The notes below the pieces were generated by a model. That model ran no database searches and was not told the DNA's origin. It saw only the letters and a program-made list of their open reading frames with translations. A stretch of 64,000 nucleotides of DNA from Rhynchopus sp. YZ270_cl-10 (lineage: Eukaryota; Euglenozoa; Diplonemea; Diplonemida; Diplonemidae): assembly GCA_964035575.1 (NCBI GenBank), contig OZ037890.1:744001-808000 (forward strand), given 5' to 3'. The position numbers and the translations under genes were made by a program. Of this stretch, positions 1 to 7,464 are shown piece by piece; position 1 is the stretch's first letter; each line of letters starts with the position of its first letter.

Positions 1-339
1 AATTTTTGGAAATCCAAAAATAAAAAATAAAAAATAAAAAAAAATATGCCGGTGTGGTGTGCATAGAAAAGTATAAAAAAAAAAGTTGGAAAATTTCAAC
101 AATTTTTTTTCCGAATATTTTTTTCCGAATTTTTTTTTTTGGGCACAACATTGATTTTGCAGCCAAAACAAGTTATTTTTTTTTGGTATTTTATTTTTTT
201 TTGCGCGCGCGCCATACTTGTAGCTAACTAGCCGTGGTACGTGGCGATTTTGTTTCCCAAAAGAAAGAAAAAAATCGGCCGGAAAGAAATTTTTTTTACC
301 CAGGAAAAAAATTTTTACCCAGGGAAAAAATTTTCCCCC

Positions 340-597
340 AGGAAATAAATTTCCCTCAGGCACTAAATTTGCCTCAGGAAATAAATTTCCCCCAGGAAAT
401 AAATTTGCCTCGGGCAATAAATTTCCCTCAGGAAATAAATTTGCCTCAGGCAATAAATTTCCCTCAGGAAATAAATTTCCCTCAGGAAATAAATTTCCCT
501 CAGGAAATAAATTTGCCTCAGGAAATAAATTTCCCCTAGGAAATAAATTTGCCCCAGGAAATAAATTTCCCTCAGGCAATAAATTTCCTTCCAGGAT
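340..597. repeat. 18-bp tandem repeat array (~14 units)
   Basis: About fourteen units of an 18-bp sequence close to CAGGAAATAAATTTCCCT, with scattered substitutions (GGAAAT/GGCAAT, TTTCCC/TTTGCC). Each unit contains a near-palindromic core, GGAAAT followed by ATTTCC. Because 18 is a multiple of three the array stays open in several frames and gives artificial hexapeptide-repeat frames on both strands. I see no sign that it is a gene. Confidence 0.85.
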
Positions 598-605
598 ATG
601 CACCT

Positions 606-710
606 GGGGAACTGGGTTGCATCCTGTATCTTAAATTTTTTTGCCTGCGGCGCCATTTTTTCATTTTTTGCTCCGCAAAAAAGGGTTCGTTGAGTGACTC
701 TGGTGACAGG
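606..710 (+). repeat. dispersed repeat, inverted copy at ~32.57-32.66 kb
   Basis: The stretch containing TTTGCCTGCGGCGCCATTTT, then TTTTTTGCTCCGCAAAAAAG and a GTTGAGTGACT motif matches, in reverse complement, positions about 32570-32660. The order of blocks is kept, so this is a shared interspersed repeat rather than chance. No coding content or clear ends are visible. Confidence 0.6.
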
Positions 711-929
711 GATTACGCTCCACGTGTGGAACGTATGGAAATCCATACGTGAATTGTTTTGAAAAGGTGGAATCCGTACGTGTCCATACGTGGTAATTTG
801 GGTTTTGGATTGAGGCTGGGGTGGGGTTAGGTGAGGAGTGGGGGCTCCGCCCACCTCTCACCTACCCCCCACAGAATTCTATTTTTAGAAGACAATTTTC
901 TTCTATTTTACCGGAAAAGGAAGATGCAC

Positions 930-1317
930 TGCGGCGCGAGCTTTCAACCCACCCTTCCCGCGACATAGTAGGCAATTTTAAGCGCAATTTTTAGAAATGT
1001 TGCGTACCGTGGCTTCGCCAGAAACTTTCGTTTTAGCAAAATATGGAAGTAAAATTTACGGAACTGGACGATAGTTACCAACAAAAGTGCCATTTTATGT
1101 CAACATTTTAAAGAAATGTTGCGTACCGTGGCTTCGCCAGAACCTTTGGGAAGCAATGAGGAGTGAGAAAGAAGGATAAGGGCAAAGAAAAAAGTAGCGT
1201 ACCATGCGCCTGCGGCGCAAGCTTGCATTCCATCCTTTCCATGACATAGTTTGGCTGTAAAAAAAGGTGCAATTGTAAGCGCATTTTTTAGAAATGTTGC
1301 GTACCGTGGCTTCGCCA
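930..1317 (+). repeat. three copies of a short dispersed module
   Basis: The 20-mer ATGTTGCGTACCGTGGCTTC, inside a slightly longer match ending in GCCA, occurs around 993-1020, 1112-1139 and 1290-1317. The first and third copies are preceded by a longer related segment with CTGCGGCGC, AGCTT, GACATAGT and a TAAGCGCA motif, so a larger unit of about 90 bases was duplicated. No ORF of note. Confidence 0.65.
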
Positions 1318-2518
1318 CGAGTTTAACACTGAAAAGATGGGGAATATGCTTGAACGCCCTGTTTCTCAGCAACAAGCGTCACAGATTCAAGAGAAAACGG
1401 AGGTGTTCCTGCTAATGGCGGAGGAGTTGGAAAACGTCGCTCCCCCCGTATTTGTTTCCGGAATTGAGCTTCTGAGGACCTTTTTCGCGCGAAGCGCGAA
1501 AAATTTTTTTTTGCCAAAAAGAAAGAAATTGGGCGTGGAATTCTAAAATTTTTCGGGAAAAACGGCATATTTAGCGATAAGTATGGCGCGCGCGCTCAAA
1601 ATTTGAGGGGGGTCCCGGACGCGTACCAAAAAAAAAAAATAACTAAGCCCTAAAGTGATTGTCGAAACAGCAAAAAGAAAAAGAAAAGAAAAACCCCCAT
1701 GTAAATTAGGAGAATACGGAGAGGAATGGGTTTTACCTCGAGAGCTTGTGTGCGGCAGTGACACACTGTGCGTTCTTTTTTTTTTTTCTTCCCCTTCCTA
1801 CTCTCGTCTTTTCTTTCTTTGTGTTTTTTCCCTTCCCAGAGAGTCCCCCTTTCCTTCCGCTCCCCCACTTCACCCCGTATACCATATTCCAGAAGGAAAA
1901 AAATAACCCCAAATATCATAACAGTTGGTACCATCCCCTGGACGGTACCTACAAAGGACGAAAGAAAGCATCAAATCCAATTAAGCTTGTGGAAGAAGTG
2001 ATACAAGCCCCCCCTTTTTATTTTCTCCTCTCCAAACTTAACACCTCCACCCCCAATCCTCAATCCCTCATCCAAGTCTCTGTATGGGGGTATTTCTGTT
2101 TTCGTGAGGCCCGTTTTATCTAAGTTTTTTTTTTGTTGTTTGGGCACATTTTTCGCACCCTCTTTGCCTTCTTTTCGTTTAGAAAAGAATGCATATGAAA
2201 TAATTGTTTGGCATTTTTTTTTAGGCGCCATCTTTGCAAAAAATTTTATTGTTTTTTTTTTTCTTGTACAGTTTTCCCCTAAATCAATACCCGTTGCAGG
2301 AAGCGCCTTCTTCAGGTGTCCCGCCCCCTGCCCATTAATATAAATAAAATTTCAGAAAAAAAACAAGCACACATCAATATCAAAAAACACCTTAATATTC
2401 GCGGGGCTCAAACTACCTGCAGACTTTATGGCATTAACTTAAGGTGGCTACGCGAGATTCAGATCATCATAATATTATGAACGTTTACTTTGCGCGCTGT
2501 GTCATTCAAGCACATTTA

Positions 2519-2623
2519 CAGTCGTCCGCCAAACGTTGGTGGGGTATTAACTTGGTGGATTTGGGATCGAGGAATAAATTTGGTAGGTTTTTTTTTACCC
2601 CACCAACGTTAGGTGGATGACTG
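2519..2623. mobile_element. 105-bp MITE with TA target duplication (Tc1/mariner-pogo type)
   Basis: Two terminal inverted repeats of 28 bp match at 25 positions. The left begins CAGTCGTCCGCC and both arms share AACGTTGGTGGGGTA. The element is flanked by TA on both sides (2517-2518 and 2624-2625), the target duplication typical of the Tc1/mariner superfamily, and a CAGTC start is common in pogo-like members. It is far too short to encode a transposase, so it is non-autonomous. Confidence 0.75.
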
Positions 2624-3401
2624 TAAGCAAATAACGCATATTTCCTTGTTGCACTTTTAGTCTCTCTGATACTGACCTAGGTGTTTTTGGAGGGCATGTT
2701 GGAAGCATTCTAATGACTTAAGCCACTTAACCCCTTTTTGTCGCCCTCCCCCCGAATGAAGACGGGAAAAAGGGAGGGAGAGTTTTCCACATATTTTTTT
2801 TGTTGGCGCAGTTTTTTGTGGGATGGTCAATCCTGCAATATAAAAACGTTGTCACACAGGCTTGTTCCCCAACACTTCCTCTCTCCCTTCCAATTGTGAT
2901 GAATGCAGCATTCAAAATATTTTTTTTTTCCACACTCGCTTTTTTTTGACAATATCAAAAGAGATGTGCCTGACACAAGGTATTCGTCACCTTTCAATAT
3001 TGTCTATTAACCACGCAAAGAAAAATTAGATGCTATCACAAAAAGACACAACCATAAAAATAATGCCACGCTATCTAAAGGGGAGAACAAAAAGAGGGGA
3101 ACAAAAAAGAAAATCAAATGAGGCCAATGTTTGGCGCATTTTTTTTTTCTTCTTCTCTTCAATTTTGGTAAATTTTGAAGTTTTGTTTCCTCTACACCAT
3201 GACAGCCAATACCAAAGATTTTAAAAAAAAAAAACGAAAAAACGGGAATAAACGAAACAACCTCATAAACCGTCTATTTTTTTTTCCTCCATTCCCTTCA
3301 TCCCCATCCCCACCCCCCCTCACCCCTCCAACAAAAAAAAATCACCAGAAAACCCCATTTTTACCGAATCTTCGGTGGATTTGATACAAAAAAAAAAAAT
3401 A

Positions 3402-4718
3402 ATGATTTCCTTAAAACTGCTATTAGGGGTTGCAGTAATGTCTGACGTATCAGGGGACACGGTGAGTGGGTCTGTTAAGGTCGCGTTTGGTTCGTGCTCT
3501 AAACCTGACCGAACGACGGAGATATGGAAATCTGTTGCGGCGTATGGACCGGACGCTTGGGTGTGGATGGGGGACAATGTATATGCTGACAAAAAGGTCC
3601 CACAATTTGTCTTTCGCGGGGTAGACGAAGCGAAAGAGCTCTACTCCGAAACCAACCGCAATGCTGATTACCAAACCGCCATGTCCACTGTGAAACACCT
3701 CTTCGGCACCTGGGACGACCACGATATGGGGTTAAACAATGCGGGAGGAGAGTTCCCCTTTAAACGGGAAACAAAAGAACTTACCCTAAACTTTCTCCAA
3801 TACCCCAAAGACCACATCACCCGAACCAGAGACGGGCTGCACCACTCCTATGTTATCAATGAAAACAGCCGAACCGAAATAAAATTTATCCTCCCTGATA
3901 CTCGGTGGTGGAGGAGCGAGATGGAGCTGTTAGGTGACATTCAATGGGCGTGGTTGGAGGGGGAGATTCGCGACTGTGCGACCCGGAGGTTGTGTGTTTT
4001 TGTTTCGAGCATTCAGGTCACCGCGAGCTGGGGGGAATCTGTACCAATCCTTAAGGTTCTTGAAACCTGGGGAAACTATCCCAAGGAGCTGGAGCGCCTG
4101 CTCCGTCTCTTTGATGAAGTTGCAACGACCCCTATGTTAATGCTTTCGGGTGATGTGCACATGGGAGAAGTTCGTGTCATCCATCCTGGTCCTCAAGGAG
4201 CATGCCGATTTGCAGGCGCTGCTCTAACCCGCCCGATTGTTGAAGTCACCGCGTCTGGTATCACCCATTCTCTCGGAACGTTTTTGACATTCCCAAAGAG
4301 GCTGTGGAAGTCTGCTATTGTTGATTTAGATTTGACTCCATACGCAATTAACAGCAAGCTTGACAGAAGGATTACTATTGCAAAGAATTTTGGGACATTA
4401 GATTGGGATGGTGAGAAGGTGGTGATGACGATTAGAGGGGAACCAAAGAAGGGTGGCCCTGATGCGTCGGTTATTATGAGGTATGAGTGGACCGCAGCGC
4501 AGCTGACCGGACAGAGCTATGCCAACAACAAGGAGCTGTCCGAATGCGAGTCAGACCGGTCCCACCCTTCCCCATACGGTGCCTGGTCCCTCCTCTGTGT
4601 TGCCTTGGTGTATCTCAGCATTGAGTTCACGGTGTTGATACTGCCCTTTATCATCCTCTTCTCTATTGCCAAGCGAATTCGTGCGGCATATCTCAAACCA
4701 CAGCCGAAACGGGAATGA
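3402..4718 (+). CDS. PhoD-like metallophosphatase, membrane anchored
   Basis: A 438-residue single-exon protein. I chose ATG 3402 because it starts a short hydrophobic leader (MISLKLLLGVAVM); the frame is open further upstream but without an ATG. Motifs of the PhoD/alkaline phosphatase D family appear in order: VAFGSCS near residue 28, WMGDNVYAD near 55, TWDDHDMG near 102, LPDTRWW in the middle and LSGDVHMGE near 248. The Asp, His and Asn of these motifs are the expected metal ligands. In characterised relatives the enzyme hydrolyses phosphate mono- and diesters outside the cell or in the secretory pathway. A hydrophobic span near 396-421 followed by a basic tail suggests a C-terminal membrane anchor with the catalytic domain on the luminal or extracellular side. 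That topology is inferred. Confidence 0.85.
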   Translation: MISLKLLLGVAVMSDVSGDTVSGSVKVAFGSCSKPDRTTEIWKSVAAYGPDAWVWMGDNVYADKKVPQFVFRGVDEAKELYSETNRNADYQTAMSTVKHLFGTWDDHDMGLNNAGGEFPFKRETKELTLNFLQYPKDHITRTRDGLHHSYVINENSRTEIKFILPDTRWWRSEMELLGDIQWAWLEGEIRDCATRRLCVFVSSIQVTASWGESVPILKVLETWGNYPKELERLLRLFDEVATTPMLMLSGDVHMGEVRVIHPGPQGACRFAGAALTRPIVEVTASGITHSLGTFLTFPKRLWKSAIVDLDLTPYAINSKLDRRITIAKNFGTLDWDGEKVVMTIRGEPKKGGPDASVIMRYEWTAAQLTGQSYANNKELSECESDRSHPSPYGAWSLLCVALVYLSIEFTVLILPFIILFSIAKRIRAAYLKPQPKRE

Positions 4719-4925
4719 AAAAGAATTTTTTTTTTTTTGATAGTTTTTTTTTAGAATTTGTGAGGTTCAGGTTTTAGGTTTCAAGCTTACTAAAAAAAAT
4801 TGGTGAGGTGTGCCTATGCAGAGAGAAGCTTAGGTTCATCTTACCCAAACCTTTTTTTTTTTTTTTTTTTTTTTTTTTATATCACATGTGAAAATGACTT
4901 TTTGCTGGGATCCTTCACAAACGGG

Positions 4926-4955
4926 GCGTGAAATAAAGTGAGCTTTTTTTCACGC
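4926..4955. other. left 30-bp palindromic candidate recombination site
   Basis: Starts GCGTGAAATAAAGTG, ends CTTTTTTTCACGC, centre AG. Each half is nearly the reverse complement of the other. It lies just inside the left inverted repeat and 108 bp upstream of the recombinase ATG, so it may also be a place for autoregulation. Confidence 0.6.
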
Positions 4956-5063
4956 TTGCTCTTAGTAATTTCGCTGGAGGCGTGAAAAAAAGTTTCACTG
5001 GCGTGAAAAAAAGTTTCACTGTTTTCTGTCAGTCACAAAACCACACACTCCACCCTACAAATC

Positions 5064-6080
5064 ATGCCAAGGACCAAGAAGAAGGAGGCTATGGAGGATC
5101 TGTATGAGACCGAGCTTCTGGCAGGGTTGAAGTCAAGCACTGCATACAAAACGGAGTGGAATAAGTTTTTACAACACAATAAAATCACGGGGCGGAAGCA
5201 GCCAAGAGAAGAACATGTGGTCTCTTACTTGACACACCTGCGCGAAGAACGCAGCTACAAAGCCAGCTCATTATGGTCGTGCTACTCTAAGCTCAACTTT
5301 ATGTTCAAGACGGAGTTCGACTTTTCACTAAAGGAGTACCACCGCATCGGGCTGTTGCTGAAGACCTGGGGAAGTGACGAATCGACGAAGAAGAGCAAGA
5401 CGTTTTCGAAGGGAGAAGTGGAGATGTTTCTCAAGATGAGCGAGTTGAGCGACTGCTACTGGTGTGTCCGCAAGGCTTACGTCGCGGTGTGTTTTCTGTC
5501 GGGAATGAGATGCACAGAAGCACTGATGCTTGAGATGACAAATTATCAGGAATCACCAGTGGGATACCTCTTCACGTACCAGCACTGTGCTAAGGTGAAA
5601 AAGGCCGACATGGAGCGTGGGAGGTTTGTGGTACCAAGAGACAGCATCTACTTTTGTGTGGTGGAGGAGTACCTGAACCGGCGCTCACCAGTTTCACAGG
5701 AGGGTCGCTTCTTCATCACTGGAACTAAGACGACAGCTGACAGAACTACTACTGGGACCTTTCGTGTGCAACCTCTTGGCATCAACAAAATGTACGGCAT
5801 ACCTGCAGAAGTCGCGAGGGTGCTTGCGCTGGACGGTTCGTACACTGGGCACAGCTTCCGCAGGTCTTCTGCGACTCAAGCCGCTGAGGCAGGAGCATCT
5901 ATTGTACAGATGCAACGCCACTATGGGTGGGTCAGTCAGGCAATGCCACAAAGGTACACCGAAGTCACACAGGCCGGTCAAGTTGCGATGTCACAGCTGT
6001 TGACACAGAACAACAGTCCCCCAACTCAGACGCCACAAGAAGTCAAGATTAACATCAATGTGCAACAGAACAAACCATGA
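5064..6080 (+). CDS. tyrosine recombinase of a Crypton-like transposon
   Basis: A 338-residue protein. The N-terminal ~110 residues look like a helical core-binding domain (SSTAYKTEWNKFLQH, VVSYLTHLRE). The catalytic half has all the family landmarks: arginine I in LSGMRCTEAL near residue 148, a candidate lysine in AKVKKADMERG, the H-x-x-R box in GHSFRRSSAT near 263, a second histidine in MQRHYGWVS and the nucleophile tyrosine in QRYTEVT near 298. The frame is uninterrupted and the catalytic set complete, so the enzyme may be active. It would cut and join DNA at the flanking palindromes through a covalent 3'-phosphotyrosine. No GCR1_C-type DNA-binding tail as in fungal Cryptons is seen; the tail after 310 is polar and Q/N-rich. 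Confidence 0.85.
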   Translation: MPRTKKKEAMEDLYETELLAGLKSSTAYKTEWNKFLQHNKITGRKQPREEHVVSYLTHLREERSYKASSLWSCYSKLNFMFKTEFDFSLKEYHRIGLLLKTWGSDESTKKSKTFSKGEVEMFLKMSELSDCYWCVRKAYVAVCFLSGMRCTEALMLEMTNYQESPVGYLFTYQHCAKVKKADMERGRFVVPRDSIYFCVVEEYLNRRSPVSQEGRFFITGTKTTADRTTTGTFRVQPLGINKMYGIPAEVARVLALDGSYTGHSFRRSSATQAAEAGASIVQMQRHYGWVSQAMPQRYTEVTQAGQVAMSQLLTQNNSPPTQTPQEVKININVQQNKP

Positions 6081-6492
6081 TCATGAGTGCAAAAAAAAAA
6101 ACCCCCCTTCTGTGATGCTCTATACACCTGCCCCCCCCCTACAGGCGAGATGAGTGGTGACATCTTGTAATTAGTACCAGTCATAGGAGGCATATATCAA
6201 AAAAAGTAACCCCTTCCCTGCTTTTGATTGATGTTCACATGTTCCCCTACTCTCATTCACACTCTCACTTACAGGTACCCACATTTTGTTCATAAAATCA
6301 CTCTATTTTACGTCTCGTTTGTGAAGGATCCCAGCAAAAATATCATTTTCACTTGTAAAACAAAACTACGTATTAGTTTGAAATAAAGTGCGTTTTTTCA
6401 CTTCCACGTATTTTGTCTCACTCGTGCTCTATTATTGCCCTCGCCTGCGGCTCGGGCAATAAACTCTCACTCGTGAGCCAAAATTACGTGGG

Positions 6493-6522
6493 CGTGAAAA
6501 AAAGTGCACTTTATTTCACGCT
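6493..6522. other. right 30-bp palindromic candidate recombination site
   Basis: Reverse complement of the left site except for the central two bases (CA instead of AG). It lies outside the right inverted repeat, so the element is not perfectly symmetrical: on the left the order from outside is inverted repeat then site, on the right site then inverted repeat. Confidence 0.55.
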
Positions 6523-7464
6523 AATAATTAGTTATTTTTTTTGTGTTTCTCTTCCTGTGTTGTCTAGCTTCAACGGGAAAATGTGTTCCGAGCGGCATTG
6601 TTGTGGTATCTTCAAGAGATGATTCCCCCCCCCCCTTAAAGATACATACTCTGTGAGGTGATTTCCTCTTTCAAAGGGTGATTCTTAAAGATGTGTGCAC
6701 ACAATAGACACATTTATCTTTCAAGTATACCCCCTCCCTTTTCCAGGGTGACTAAGCATAAGAAGCTTCAGTTCATCTTATACACTTTTTTAAAAATTCC
6801 CAACACAAAGTGTGATTGGAAAACCAGCAAAATATAGAGCCATCCAATGAGGATATCTTTACAACCAGTATTTTTTCCCCCTGAATTCCCTTTCACTTTT
6901 GCCGCCAAATCAGAGTTTTGACACCTATTTTGGCTGCGTTTTAACGAAGAAAACACTAGCTTTTCCCAGAGGAACATTGTTTTAGAGATTCAAAATGGAG
7001 GTTATATTATATTTGTCTGGTACACTTTCTTCTTCTTTACTACCCTTGTTGTAACAGGGGTCTAGGTTGTCGTGTAGCTTTACCTTTACCTTTACCCCCT
7101 CAATCCCTCGCAGTATCACCCACAGCAAGCCTTTTTTTGATCCAAATAGATGCCTCTTCTCTCTCTCCTTTTCTCCCCTTATTATTTCTCCGTTGTGCTA
7201 CACCTCTCAATATCAACTAGAGCTTGCCTCGTTTAACCAAAACTATCTCAGACCCCTGTGGGTTTCTTTGTGATTGCTGAAAGGCACCCCAAATCCTAAT
7301 ACATTCATCAACACCTTTTGCACTTCCTCCCCCCCCTAACAAAACCAGAGGTTATTCCACCCCGTCTCCAACCTCTCACACCCCAAGGTGCAATCACCGA
7401 GGCTTAGGTTCATCTTTCACGCACTTTTCTTTTCTTTTCTTTTTTCATTACACATGCATTCTTA
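6523..7464. other. intergenic spacer
   Basis: No gene seen. The spacer carries one full intron-type hairpin element at 6747-6790 and a partial one at about 7387-7420 (GAGGCTTAGGTTCATCTTTC) whose pyrimidine tract runs almost to the next ATG, plus a C- and T-rich stretch at 7070-7250. The partial copy may lie in a 5' UTR. Confidence 0.5.
6747..6790 (+). repeat. CTAAGC-hairpin element
   Basis: Reads GGTGACTAAGC, loop, GCTTCAG, then TTCATCTTATACAC and a T run. It matches the family consensus GGTGACTAAGC-N4-8-GCTTAGG-N-TCATCTTATAAACTTTT, with the right stem arm partly diverged. Confidence 0.65.

Larger units (their letters stand above)
1..3401. other. gene-free, repeat-rich spacer
   Basis: No convincing gene is visible in this stretch. 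It is T/A-rich with many homopolymer runs. Open frames here are short, lack recognisable motifs, and the longest is only a read-through of an 18-bp tandem array. What it holds is repetitive: the array near 340-597, a segment near 606-710 that recurs inverted near 32.6 kb, a module repeated three times between 930 and 1320, and a small TA-flanked inverted-repeat element at 2519-2623. A perfect 20-bp palindrome lies at 730-749. The last ~100 bases are probably promoter and 5' leader of the phosphatase gene. Confidence 0.6.
4888..6522. mobile_element. tyrosine-recombinase DNA transposon with inverted repeats and palindromic sites
   Basis: A recombinase gene lies between inverted repeats at 4888-4923 and 6316-6352. 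Both arms contain TTTTTGCTGGGATCCTTCAC and differ by only a few bases. A 30-bp near-palindrome (13-bp arms GCGTGAAATAAAG and GCGTGAAAAAAAG around a 4-bp centre) occurs at 4926-4955 and, in reverse complement with 28 of 30 matches, at 6493-6522. A degenerate version lies at about 6380-6402, and two direct 21-bp half-site-like repeats at 4980-5020. Arms of ~13 bp around a short centre are what tyrosine recombinases bind. No reverse transcriptase, capsid or second gene is present, so a Crypton-like or other plain tyrosine-recombinase transposon is the best label. The true ends and target duplication are not clear. Confidence 0.7.

Noticed and set aside
340-597. CRISPR-like array
   Set aside because: Direct tandem units without spacers in a eukaryotic nuclear context; it is an ordinary minisatellite.
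234-854. Hexapeptide-repeat open frames on both strands
   Set aside because: They are read-through of the 18-bp tandem array, which stays open because its period is a multiple of three; no start context, domain or codon bias.
1337-1546. 69-codon frame with a fairly normal composition
   Set aside because: Short, isolated, surrounded by repeats and without a recognisable motif or matching exons.
3375-3401. Upstream extension of the phosphatase start
   Set aside because: In-frame but begins with GTG and encodes poly-Lys from an A run; ATG 3402 starts a hydrophobic leader.
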